A stretch of DNA of 64,000 bases from contig NC_018943.1 in the NCBI RefSeq assembly GCF_000304475.1, positions 962,674 through 1,026,673 on the forward strand, given 5' to 3'. The notes below the pieces were generated by a model. That model was not told where the DNA came from, made no database searches, and worked only from the letters and a program-made list of their open reading frames with translations. Both the position numbers and the translations under genes were made by a program. This stretch comes from Kazachstania africana CBS 2517 (taxonomy: Eukaryota > Ascomycota > Saccharomycetes > Saccharomycetales > Saccharomycetaceae). The first letter of the stretch is position 1. Each line of letters starts with the position of its first letter. Of the stretch, positions 1 to 9,282 are shown piece by piece.

Positions 1-639
1 CATGTCTAGTTATTTATTTGAACGGTTGAATCGAGCTGAGTAAAATGATACAAAAAACGTGTTTCTGCCTTACTTATTTACAATAAAAACAGTCTATTTA
101 TATAAAGCAGATCGACAAATTCCTCCGTTCACACTTGTCCCACTACCAGAAAAACGCCGCTCCAGAATATTTTGATAGATTTACCTCGCTTCCCAGTCAT
201 TGAAAGGTCCCTCAATTCACATTGGTCTCTCTATCTCTCCCAGAAATTCTCTAACTTCCTTGCTCCTGCTTAGTATGCATTGCTTTCTGTCTCTCGGGGA
301 TTCTGCCCAGACTTGGGGGGTCTTTGTTCCCGGGAGGCCAAGGCGAGTATTTCAGCCCGCTTGGCTCAAGAAATCCTCCTCCACTATTTTTACGTATGAC
401 GACGGAGTCCAGAACGCGGCTTGTGTGGCTATTTTTTGCAACGGTTTGTCGGTTTCGGGGCTCGTGCATTTTAACCTCCGTAGGCACGGGCTCCTGTCAA
501 TTGGATCGCCCTTTTAATGTATAGTGGCGCCGCTTTAGGTATCATGTGTTAAAGTCTATCTCCCAAATTGGGCAACAGAGACTTTTAAGAAAAAAAAAGG
601 TTCCGTTATCACATATACACATTATATACATTTGTTATA
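1..639. other. Intergenic, 3' flank of SFB3
   Basis: No gene is supported here. The short open frames begin at TTG or GTG or are antisense shadows. About 285-505 is visibly richer in G and C than the rest, with runs such as GGGGGG, CCCGGG and GGCGCC. In S. cerevisiae the next gene on this side lies on the same strand as SFB3, so this may be the promoter of a gene beyond the window edge. The stretch just before 639 is A-rich and could hold the SFB3 3' processing signals. Confidence 0.5.
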
Positions 640-3393
640 TTAAAATTGTACAAATTTCTGATGGAAAGTTTCGTGGCTCTTGGATGAACCGTTGATCTTC
701 ACGTAATCTTCCTTTTTGACTTTTTCTTGGATCTGTGCATGTAGATAGATTAAGTAATTATCGAAACTTTCAATCATATTGATAGTCTTATCTTCTACCA
801 AGAGTTGACTCATTACGTAACCGTAGTATGCGTCTATGTTTGGTCTTAGGAGCTTGATTGGGACAGACTGCTTTCCAACTGATTGTGCCCAATTCTTGAT
901 CACATTTGAAGCTTTTTCATTGATATCAGTGCCGGTCTCTGGTAAGTAGCTACTATACAGGGAAATTTGGTTGATTGATAAATTGGCATCAACACCTAAT
1001 AGATCCTGTAATAACATCTTGTTGGTATTTTCATTAAACCACAAGTACACGACTTCACTTTGGAAAATGAAATAGCAACCGCCATTGGTTAAATTGTGGT
1101 ATCCATTTCTCACAGAAAGATTTTCTAAGGAAGTCTGATCAAGTTGTAGCATCTTGTCGTTAGCATCGTAGAAAGTGAAATCATTCTCGTTTAGTAGAAC
1201 ATGGAAAGGTAAGATTTGAGGGTATAACTTGTATTGTAATTGAGCGCTGTCTAAAGTCTCTAATTTAATCAAATCGTTGATTCTTTCGTTACCACGTGTA
1301 CTTTGTGTATTTGGTTTCATCAAGTCTGTCTTTTCAAATGATAACATGTACATTGGTAGAGTCTTTAAACAATCAGGTAAAACTAATTGCGAAGAAGAAT
1401 TGCCACTTACCAATGCTCTGTATTGTGTTAAAACATCGATTAATTTTGTATCAATACTTTCTCTTATCTTCTTAAAATCACAGTCACCTAATGTTCTAAT
1501 GACATCCTTGATCATAATTCTCATTATAGAGTTCTCGTTCAAGTTTTGGAAGATTTCGTTAATATTATTGGAAACGGTACCGAAACAATTCATGGAACGG
1601 ATTTTCCTAATACCATTGATATCAGTGTATAATAATGCAGTTTGAAAATACACTGGTACACCAGTTTTTTTGAATTTTCCATCATATTTGAATAAAACAT
1701 CTAAAGTTGTGTCCTTAGTTAAGACTGGAATTATTGGATCACGGTCAGAATAATCAACTGATATCGAATAATATTGATCCACAGAAATACCTTCAGATGA
1801 ACGGACTTTCAATAATGCTTGGTAACCTGTGATCTTCGATATGTTATCAATCATATCATTAATAATCATACTGTCATCTTCACTGGCACGGAAATGTGGA
1901 TAATATTTCAAATTTCCACTCGTCATTCTAACAGGTTGAGCAACAGTACACATGTCAACAAAACCTGCGCTCGTGACCAAAAGATCAACAGAAATATATG
2001 ACCTCAATAAATTATGTGACAACTTACTGTAATATTCATTATTACAGTTTAAATCATGTTTTCCATTATCATCCTTCTTCAGTGATAAATTACCATAGCC
2101 GATAGTTGGTAAAGAATTGAGGGAGCAAATGATTTTACCACCCTGCCCTTTAGTTACAGTATCCAGAGCGATTCTGGCAGCTTGTAATGCAACACCGTAA
2201 CATGATTGTGGAACGTGACTATACTTTTGGTTTCTGACGAAGTCACTGATTTTACCTAATGTATCATTTATAACGTGTATTGACTCTTCGGGTCTGACAA
2301 ATAGCCCATTGTAAAATGGAATAAAGACATCATCAGTCAATTCATTGACAATGTATTCTTGGGCAGATTCTAAATTGCTTCTTAGATTATAGAATTTCAA
2401 TTTATTGTCGTATGTCATAATTGCAATTTTACAATTTGGTTGATTTTCCATAATATATTCAACAGAATTCCTTATTGCGTCAATGACAGCATAACTACTG
2501 CCATTCTCATTTGCTAATAAAGAGACATCGACGACAAAGATGTAATGTAGTGGTAATGGATGAACATCAGGAGTGGCATTGTAAGCTTTTGGAGCTAAGA
2601 AGTCAACACAGCCTTTAGTTAATTCAACTTTATTACTAGCAGTATAATTTAAGGTATCCATTCCAAAGGTCTCATCTTCTGATAGTTTCATTTTAACTTT
2701 ACAAAAGTTACAGATAGCTTTCAAATCGTAGGTTAATTGATAGAACGGATTAATGTAAGAACGACAACGTCTACAACGTAGAGGTGGCTTGATTGCATTG
2801 TTAACGTCATTAGAACTAACCACTGGGATTTCACTTTCTTGAGCTGAGATAATATCTGCAAATGGCTGCACTGTCAGTCCAAATGGTAACTTTGTGGCAG
2901 ATCTAACATGTTCATCAGCTGGGATCTTATGCATACTTAATTGCATTAATCTAGGATCACACGATTTTTGGTCTACTGAATAGAATTGAGTGGTTGGTAA
3001 AGGTGGCAAAATGTCTCTTGAAGTATCAAAGGCTTTGGACAAATATTGAATTTGATCCTCCCATCTCTTACTGGAGATATGGTGCGAGGTTGTCGTGAGC
3101 TCAGGTTGTGGGAATGGGTATTGTTGGATTGGTTCTTGGTTCATCGTGACTGGAGATGAAGCAACATTAGCATTGAAGCCTGGTGGTGCTGCGTTAAACC
3201 CAGGAGTAGTTGGAATACCACCGAACGTGACACCTACAGGCATAGTGGGGGTACCAACTGGAGTGTTACCAGTAAAGCTGTGAAAAGCTCTATTTGATCT
3301 CCTGTGCTTCTTTGAATGGCCAGCTGGATTAATATCAACATCGTTGTCCAAAGCTAAATTGGAGATGCTAGACTCTAACTGATCAATCGACAT
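640..3393 (-). CDS. SFB3: Sec24-family COPII cargo adaptor Sfb3/Lst1
   Basis: A 917-residue Sec24 paralogue. With Sec23 it forms a COPII coat inner layer on the ER and selects cargo; in S. cerevisiae Lst1 is known for export of the plasma membrane ATPase Pma1. The protein has a low-complexity N-terminus containing the NRAFHSF motif, a Cys4 zinc finger at about residues 205-232 (CRRC...CNFC), then the trunk (YIFVVDVSLLANENGSS), beta-sandwich, helical and gelsolin-like regions, ending in HQKFVQF as in S. cerevisiae Sfb3. It is Sfb3 rather than Sec24 or Sfb2, because the SCDPRLM, KLPFGLTVQPF and C-terminal segments match Lst1 most closely. Length is close to the S. cerevisiae protein (929). It corresponds to YHR098C. 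The ATG at 3393 is the first in frame. Confidence 0.96.
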   Translation of the reverse strand: MSIDQLESSISNLALDNDVDINPAGHSKKHRRSNRAFHSFTGNTPVGTPTMPVGVTFGGIPTTPGFNAAPPGFNANVASSPVTMNQEPIQQYPFPQPELTTTSHHISSKRWEDQIQYLSKAFDTSRDILPPLPTTQFYSVDQKSCDPRLMQLSMHKIPADEHVRSATKLPFGLTVQPFADIISAQESEIPVVSSNDVNNAIKPPLRCRRCRSYINPFYQLTYDLKAICNFCKVKMKLSEDETFGMDTLNYTASNKVELTKGCVDFLAPKAYNATPDVHPLPLHYIFVVDVSLLANENGSSYAVIDAIRNSVEYIMENQPNCKIAIMTYDNKLKFYNLRSNLESAQEYIVNELTDDVFIPFYNGLFVRPEESIHVINDTLGKISDFVRNQKYSHVPQSCYGVALQAARIALDTVTKGQGGKIICSLNSLPTIGYGNLSLKKDDNGKHDLNCNNEYYSKLSHNLLRSYISVDLLVTSAGFVDMCTVAQPVRMTSGNLKYYPHFRASEDDSMIINDMIDNISKITGYQALLKVRSSEGISVDQYYSISVDYSDRDPIIPVLTKDTTLDVLFKYDGKFKKTGVPVYFQTALLYTDINGIRKIRSMNCFGTVSNNINEIFQNLNENSIMRIMIKDVIRTLGDCDFKKIRESIDTKLIDVLTQYRALVSGNSSSQLVLPDCLKTLPMYMLSFEKTDLMKPNTQSTRGNERINDLIKLETLDSAQLQYKLYPQILPFHVLLNENDFTFYDANDKMLQLDQTSLENLSVRNGYHNLTNGGCYFIFQSEVVYLWFNENTNKMLLQDLLGVDANLSINQISLYSSYLPETGTDINEKASNVIKNWAQSVGKQSVPIKLLRPNIDAYYGYVMSQLLVEDKTINMIESFDNYLIYLHAQIQEKVKKEDYVKINGSSKSHETFHQKFVQF

Positions 3394-4734
3394 CCTCGAG
3401 GAACTAATTACAACAGCTTTTTACTGTTTGGCCTAGCCTTAAAAGAACATCATGTTAAAATTCTGCAAAATTTGATTTTTATTGTTACTTTTTCGCAGCT
3501 TACAAGATGGCCGACATTTGAGAAAAAAAATGAATAAAACCATGCTGATGATTAAGAAACTTCTTGAGGCATCATGATCCAGCAATTACTAGATTGACTT
3601 TCAGATGGCGAGCAACGTTGCATTCAACAATATCTTATACTTATATACGTTTCTGGATCATTAATGAAGCTTGTAGAGGAGTGTTTGAAAGTATAAGACA
3701 AATTGAAAGCACTGACGGTGGGGGATTCGAGAGGGTTGCTATTTCTGTTAATCAAGAAACAGAGACGTTCTTCCCATCAATTTATTCCATCATGACACTA
3801 ACTCTTCTGAATGTGCGTCGTAGGTCTTATTTTAGCTTTTCAAGTGATGGGCTGTCTGCCTTTTCAACAAAGATAGGAAAATATGGGTATGCCTGACATA
3901 TGCAAGTGAATAATCCCACGCTGCCGCCAACTTGCGTCTTACGCCTTCCGAACGTACTCAATTTTTTAATTCAATAATGTGCATAGGCGAGACATATCTC
4001 ATTCATTCTTTGCCATATATCTTGATTTACTGAAGAACTGCGATCGAAGTAGTTAGAAGCTTAAAACTAAAACTTCCGTAATAGTACCAGACTTTCAATT
4101 GCAAAAATTAATGTCCCAGAGACATTACATAATAGCTTTAATAAAGTGTATCGCGCGAACAGCCCTAGTTATGGTGATTCATGTCTGGTCCTTCCTGAAG
4201 CCTAGTCAGAATGTTAGTGCCGCAAAGAAGAAATTGCTCGGGCCAAGAAGGATTAATGCAACCTTTATTGAAGTTCTATGAAGTTAGAATCTACTAAAAT
4301 GTATGTATATTTATATATGAGTGTTCAATTTCATTCATATAAAGATCAGACACGCCTACAACAGAAATAGTATTATCATCTAGCTACGTTGTACTTGTGT
4401 AAATTGTCATTTTGCTTATTGATATAACTAAAGATAGTTTTTATTACGTCTTACAGATGTAGTTTTTCAACGGTTACAAATATATTCAATCAAGGTGAAA
4501 TACCGGCTGATAACCATCCTACTTCCATTCATAGGCTATCCTAGATATTATGATACCTGCGAATCTTGGAATCCAGTCGAAGGTTACCTTTGGGAGTAAG
4601 GGGAGATGAGGATCCCCAACGATTCTGGATATGCTTGTCGCTATTTTGGCTGCGTGAGCCCTAATGAGAGGGGGGTTAATGTATTCTGTATTGGGATGCG
4701 TAGGCAGATCTGTAGTACTACAAGATTGGGTTGT

Positions 4735-4742
4735 GTCACGTG
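4735..4742. promoter_or_regulatory. E-box GTCACGTG (distal)
   Basis: GTCACGTG matches the RTCACRTG core bound by Cbf1-type bHLH proteins. It lies about 400 bp upstream of the ATG at 5137. A second copy lies nearer the gene. Binding is inferred from the motif only. Confidence 0.4.
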
Positions 4743-4992
4743 GTTTAAAGGTCATTTATGTAATACTTAGAGGTCCATCATACAATACACTGTTGTAACA
4801 TAACCTGGAACAGTACAACATTTAGCTAGAATTCGTTTGACTGTTTTTACATATCAGGACATTTACAACAAAACCAGTACATCATTTGCTCAATTTATTA
4901 AAGTTGAGATCTCATGAGATTCGATTGAGTTCTAAGATTAGTGAAAATTTTTCATGGACGCAACTTTACCCAGTTCGAAGAATTCCCTGTAA

Positions 4993-5001
4993 GTCACGTG
5001 A
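4993..5001. promoter_or_regulatory. E-box GTCACGTGA (proximal)
   Basis: GTCACGTGA fits the Cbf1 consensus exactly. It is 136 bp before the ATG of the secreted-protein gene and about 40 bp before a TATA element, a normal upstream activating site position in yeast. Confidence 0.5.
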
Positions 5002-5042
5002 TTCTACGTGTATGATCCTCGTAGTCGATGATTACAGTCCAA

Positions 5043-5050
5043 TATATAAG
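5043..5050 (+). promoter_or_regulatory. TATA box (TATATAAG)
   Basis: TATATAAG lies 86 bp upstream of the ATG at 5137. It matches the TATAWAWR consensus and suits a regulated, TATA-dependent promoter for the secreted-protein gene. Confidence 0.55.
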
Positions 5051-5136
5051 TCGAGAACGAAGGCAATCCGTTTTTAAATCTCTCACACCAATCTATAGAT
5101 TTACATTAAGAAGAATAAAAAAATACACTAAAACAG

Positions 5137-5874
5137 ATGAGACTCTCATTAGTTAACAAATTACTGTGCAGTTCTATGCAACTGGTAGCGTTCATGTCGT
5201 TAGCGCAAGCCAACGAAGAATACCCGTATCTAAATGCCTTAGGTAGTACCAGCACTGGATGGGTGCTTCAGCCAGATCACTTTATAGAACTTGACCTGAC
5301 GAATGAAACTATCTGGCAACTATACAAGGAGGACAATGCGACTGAAGTGCCATTCACGAAGTGGTCCTTTAATGGAACACTAGTATCATCTGAACAGTTT
5401 GATATGAACGTATTTAACACGACTACCGATTTGTTTAAGCGTAGGAACGTCGATATCTGCTGGAAGAAACTGTTCACTGACTCAGTATGCACCGCTGTTA
5501 CCAATTATGCTACCGAAGCCGTTACTAACATAGCGCATGCTGTATATGTGCGGGCTCATGCCGGCACATGCGGCGTCAGCGAGGGTAGCTCAGCCGGTGT
5601 TTATTATAAATATTGGGCTTCGAGCGGACATTGTGCATCTACAGTAGAAGAGAAGACTATAGATGGCGCTGTCCAATGGGGATTTGATGAGTGGGTCACC
5701 AATGGGAGTATGTGCGCCACATATACGTTAAGTTTAAGCCATGGTGGATCTTGGTTAGGATACCTGGTTTTGGGTCCTTCAGCATCTGTATGGTTCACCA
5801 CTACGTCGGTACCCTCATCTAGTAGTTGCTATAGCAAAGGATGTGGGACTGCACACGCTTTCGACAAATGCTAG
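5137..5874 (+). CDS. Secreted Cys-rich prepro-protein, killer-toxin-like architecture, family unknown
   Basis: I do not recognise this 245-residue protein by sequence. Residues 1-25 form a signal peptide (hydrophobic core, AQA before a likely cleavage site). Residues 26-100 contain no cysteine and four N-glycosylation sequons (N56, N67, N79, N94). K101-R102 is a Kex2-type site. The remaining 143 residues hold eight cysteines (108, 118, 145, 166, 193, 231, 236, 245) and one sequon (N189). This is the layout of a propeptide followed by a disulfide-bonded secreted product, as in some yeast killer toxins and fungal secreted effectors. Toxicity is not shown. There is no GPI signal and no clear second membrane span, though 203-222 is fairly hydrophobic. 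The gene has its own E-box and TATA promoter and sits where TRA1 is missing. Its coding sequence looks more GC-rich than its neighbours, so transfer is possible. It could instead be a mating, adhesion or wall protein. Confidence 0.75.
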   Translation: MRLSLVNKLLCSSMQLVAFMSLAQANEEYPYLNALGSTSTGWVLQPDHFIELDLTNETIWQLYKEDNATEVPFTKWSFNGTLVSSEQFDMNVFNTTTDLFKRRNVDICWKKLFTDSVCTAVTNYATEAVTNIAHAVYVRAHAGTCGVSEGSSAGVYYKYWASSGHCASTVEEKTIDGAVQWGFDEWVTNGSMCATYTLSLSHGGSWLGYLVLGPSASVWFTTTSVPSSSSCYSKGCGTAHAFDKC

Positions 5875-6473
5875 GAACGCAATAGGAGCACTGCCTGCGC
5901 GATCACCAATCGTCATTGTGGGAAGGGGGGAGTTCCGTATGAAGCTGGCCTGAGGCCTGATGTTAGGAAGCAGTCTTGACGTTAGCCACGGGAGCCTAAT
6001 TCTGTCATCCTAGGTAAATGAAATGAAATGAAATATAAAATAAAATAAAAATAATATTAATATAATATAAATATAACAAGAAAAAAAAGAAGGAAAGAGA
6101 AGGGAGAGGAAAGAAGAAGAAAAGAAAAGGCGAGGGAGGACGAAGAAATAGAGAGAAATGAATAAATAGTAAAGTAAAATGAACATTAATTCAATAAAAG
6201 CGAGGACCTAGTACTCGCTTGGCCAGTGCTAGTGGTTTTCCTATTCTTTCCAACGTAAGGGAATTCTTTGTCACATTTGTTCTTAATATTGTATTTACTT
6301 TATAGCTTAATATATAAAAAAAAGATAAGCTTTTGACACGCTTTTAGCTACGGTGATACGATCAGTTCCGTCTTCGCCCTAATTGTTCCTAAATCTCAAT
6401 ATATACAAGCCGTGGTATATTCCTGTTGATCATCTATGTATCCACCATATTGAATATGGATATACATACCGAT
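5875..6473. repeat. Intergenic low-complexity block: AAATG repeat, A/T tract, 53-nt polypurine run
   Basis: After the secreted-protein gene there is about 130 bp of fairly GC-rich sequence. Then come three tandem AAATG units (6016-6030), TAAAA-type repeats, and an uninterrupted purine run at 6078-6130, with purine-rich sequence continuing to about 6180. Just before the tRNA, CCATATT and AATATGG (6445-6451 and 6453-6459) form a short inverted repeat. No gene is seen. Confidence 0.8.
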
Positions 6474-6546
6474 GCTTCAGTAGCTCAGTCGGAAGAGCGT
6501 CAGTCTCATAATCTGAAGGTCGAGAGTTCGAACCTCCCCTGGAGCA
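6474..6546 (+). tRNA. tRNA-Met(CAU), elongator
   Basis: 73 nt that nearly match S. cerevisiae elongator tRNA-Met. The acceptor arms GCTTCAG and CTGGAGC pair with one G-T, followed by discriminator A. The D-arm TAGCTCAG and the T-loop TTCGAAC (internal B box) are present. The anticodon loop CTCATAA carries CAT. There is no intron. It lies between the secreted-protein gene and GEP4. Confidence 0.97.
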
Positions 6547-6736
6547 TTTTTATACGAAGACCCACACACAAAATTTTCTTTTTTAAAGATAGCAAGTTAA
6601 ATTAACTCCATTACTCTCTCTTAATTGACTGATAGTCGTGATTTTTTCTCATTCATTAAAATCACAAGCAGGCGAACCGTCTATAACTGCAATCATTTGT
6701 GGCTCTTCGTGTAAGTTTATGGACTTTGATTGATTA

Positions 6737-7303
6737 CTAGAAGCCTAGAAAATTATACAATGATTTTTCAAATTTACTTATAGAGCTGCTTGAAGCTCGT
6801 ACTCCATCTTTGATCCAAATTCCGTAGCCTCCTAACATATTTGCCATGGAGATATCTGTCAACAATCTATCACCAATAACAGCGATTTCACTTGGACTTT
6901 TAACAATTTTATTACTGATAAAATACTTCAATATGTCATCTTTACAACCTGGTTTTTTGGTAGAATGTCTTAATACTTCAACACCTGTTCTCTTTTCTAT
7001 CAATTTCGCTTCTTCGTAATTTGGATCATCATTTGAGCCAGCAGTGTTACTCACTATTAGTACCGCTTTTCCGGGATACTGCTTCTTTAATGCTTCCCAT
7101 TTGTCCACATAAGATGGCCAGATACTGCTTTCGTTAGGGTATGATATGCAATTATCCTTGTCGACCACAACAGCCTTGATTTGATCGCTTCTTATAGGTA
7201 TTGGTAATTGATTGAAGTTAGCAATTACCATCTGTGGCTTCAGCAGATATGGATTGTATAATAATCTGAACGCATTTAATGTACCGCTAAGATTGAATGT
7301 CAT
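6737..7303 (-). CDS. GEP4: Mitochondrial phosphatidylglycerophosphatase Gep4
   Basis: A 188-residue HAD-family phosphatase. It dephosphorylates phosphatidylglycerophosphate to phosphatidylglycerol in the matrix face of the inner membrane, a step of cardiolipin synthesis. The catalytic motif is VVDKDNC with D48 and D50. SNTAGSN follows as motif II, HSTKKPGC as the lysine motif, and GDRLLTDI as the final acid motif. The C-terminus FEKSLYNFLGF is nearly identical to the S. cerevisiae end, and length is close to 185. It corresponds to YHR100C. BIG1 is the next gene upstream on the same strand. Confidence 0.96.
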   Translation of the reverse strand: MTFNLSGTLNAFRLLYNPYLLKPQMVIANFNQLPIPIRSDQIKAVVVDKDNCISYPNESSIWPSYVDKWEALKKQYPGKAVLIVSNTAGSNDDPNYEEAKLIEKRTGVEVLRHSTKKPGCKDDILKYFISNKIVKSPSEIAVIGDRLLTDISMANMLGGYGIWIKDGVRASSSSISKFEKSLYNFLGF

Positions 7304-7824
7304 AGCTTCAGCCTCTTTTAATCTTCCCTTCAGTTGAATTACCTAACTAACTTTATAGTTTTTCAAACACGGTTATATTCTATTCGAATACTTTTACGGT
7401 GCGACCAAATATTAAACTTCATTTAGAGCTTGAAGACGCAGAATAAGAATGTTGCACCAAACGTGAGGCGGTTAATGGTTAGACAACAATAAAGTCGTTA
7501 GTAGGCGAGTATTACTAGAGGCAGGCATATTTTAACGGTGGGATGATATCTCTTGATTATCTTATACAGAGGGAAATATAATCAAATGTACCTCTTAGTA
7601 ATATTTGATGTATATATATAGTTTATTGTATCGAGAGGATTGACTTCGCTTGCATGTTAAACGACTCTTAATAAGATGAGTTATTTGTTATTTTAATCGT
7701 ATCAGTAGTAGAAGCTAGATTCTAGCGTCTGTTCTTTTGTCTTTATTATGTATCGAGAATTCGACACTTTTCAAGAAAGAAAACGAAATTTTATATAAGA
7801 AATATGTATATAATAATGCAAACA
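7304..7824. other. Intergenic GEP4-BIG1
   Basis: About 520 bp between two minus-strand genes, containing the GEP4 promoter and the BIG1 3' end (A/T-rich with TATATATATA at about 7612-7621). No other gene or RNA is seen. Confidence 0.6.
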
Positions 7825-8905
7825 TCAGTCTCTTTTCTTCTCAGCCTCACAAGATTCTGCTTTTTTTTCAGTTTTAGTAACAGGCTTCTCTGGTGACTTC
7901 CTCTTTGGATGCTTATCATTTGGCCTACTTTTTTTGGGCTCTCTCACATACAAGATGGTCTGGTATATTATATAACCAACCAATGACGTGAAAATAGCTT
8001 TAAGCAGCTGACCATTTTGTTCCAAAAATCCAGAATCAAAGATAGAAATGTATTTTGTAGACATGCCAGGATATAGAGTACGAAATTTATTCAATGGGGC
8101 AGGCGGCTCATCCTTCAACCTATCATTCTTCTCTTCCTCTGCAAGATCTTCGAACAACCCTGGAAAGACTTCTATATTATTCATGACGTCCTCTTTGGGG
8201 ACAAGACTTCGCTCCAAAGAAGTATAAATCACAGTTTGATATGGCGACGGAATTTGTGCAAGTATTGTTCGTAGATACAAATCATAATCCATAATATGCT
8301 TTCTACGGAGATCATAGTCGTTCTCAGGCAAAGGTGGATAGTTTATTACTATGATTCTTTTATTAGTGTCTATGTAGGGCTCAAAATCGTCGGTATTATT
8401 TCCTCTTAAAGTCATGAACCTATCGATATTACATTCCTTAGAAGTTATATCAATTAAGTTTTGAAACGTATTTTGGTGTAATCCACTCACTTTTTCGAAT
8501 TTTAACGACGTAGAACTCACCTTGATATACTTCCTCAAAAACTTGAATTCATCTTCAAATTCTTCGAAATCTAGTTTACACAGACCTGGCTGGTTCACAA
8601 ATATGATAGCATCGGAATTACATTTCCTCAATAACTCCTCTGCTATAATATCAAATGACTTCGAAGGTAAAGACATAGCACTCTCGTAATTTTCTTGATA
8701 CTTCAACATCCCAGGTGATCTACTAACACAAACGTACGTTAGTAAAAGTGATAACTAATAAAATCATTACAATCTATCAATAGGGTACATACAGTTTATG
8801 TGAAAACAGAATGGCCGGAACATCCTTCTGCTTCACCAGTTCAGCACAGCAGCTGTAAAACAGCACTTGGAAACAAAGCAACAGTTGCACTAATGCACCA
8901 CACAT
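7825..8905 (-). CDS. BIG1: ER membrane protein Big1 (two exons)
   Basis: Exon 1 is 8793-8905 and exon 2 is 7825-8719, on the minus strand, joined across a 73-nt intron. Together they encode 335 residues, the same length I know for S. cerevisiae Big1 (YHR101C), whose gene also has an intron. Big1 is an ER protein needed for normal beta-1,6-glucan in the wall. Exon 1 supplies the signal peptide (MCGALVQLLLCFQVLFYSCC). Exon 2 holds the lumenal domain with FVNQPGL, then a membrane segment (about residues 270-290) and a basic KKSRPNDKHPKRK cytosolic tail. Taking only the ATG at 8709 would lose the signal peptide, so the spliced model is preferred. KIC1 is divergent from it. Confidence 0.92.
8720..8792 (-). 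other. BIG1 spliceosomal intron
   Basis: The 5' splice site is GTATGT (8792-8787), the branch site is a perfect TACTAAC (8744-8738), and the 3' end is a tandem TAGTAG acceptor. Use of the last AG gives ...HKLSPG; use of the previous AG adds one arginine. Both keep frame. Confidence 0.92.
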
Positions 8906-9282
8906 CTTTAGTTACGGAACTTCTCGAACTTGACTGTTAAATTCAAGTTAAAGCTCATATAAGAAGTCTTTGCTAATAAGATGCCATAATAATCGGAATC
9001 ATCTGGCACGAGATATTTTCGAAAAAATTGGTAAATGGCACAATTGAAAAGAAGAGATCAAGAAATCAAACTGAAACAGTTAATTTTAGGCTGCTCAACT
9101 ATCTGTAACTACCGCATTCCACCATAATCAGTAGGCTCCGAGATCGTATTGAATTCCTTCATCAGAGTTGTCCTTTTAAGAGTTTTTTGCTTTGGTTATT
9201 ACCATTCCAGTGTGAGCATAAGAAAAACAGTTCGAAAAGATTTGAGAAAGGAGTACTTTTAACGTAGGAGACCAGATTTGCA
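8906..9282. other. Divergent promoter BIG1 / KIC1
   Basis: Shared 377-bp intergenic region. No other gene is seen and no strong consensus site was recognised. Confidence 0.6.

Larger units (their letters stand above)
3394..5136. other. Intergenic at the missing-TRA1 position
   Basis: In S. cerevisiae the 3.7-kb-codon gene TRA1 lies here between SFB3 and GEP4; no TRA1 remnant is recognisable. The left end is the SFB3 promoter and the right end the promoter of the secreted-protein gene at 5137. A 110-codon frame at 3564-3896 opens with TTG and resembles nothing known. I see no tRNA and no point centromere. Confidence 0.5.

Noticed and set aside
3564..3896. 110-codon open frame in the TRA1 gap
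   Set aside because: It opens with TTG, not ATG, has no recognisable domain and no promoter features.
4735..5000. Point centromere, because GTCACGTG resembles CDEI
   Set aside because: No CDEIII (TTTCCGAAA-type) within 80-200 bp of either copy, and the intervening DNA is not strongly A/T-rich.
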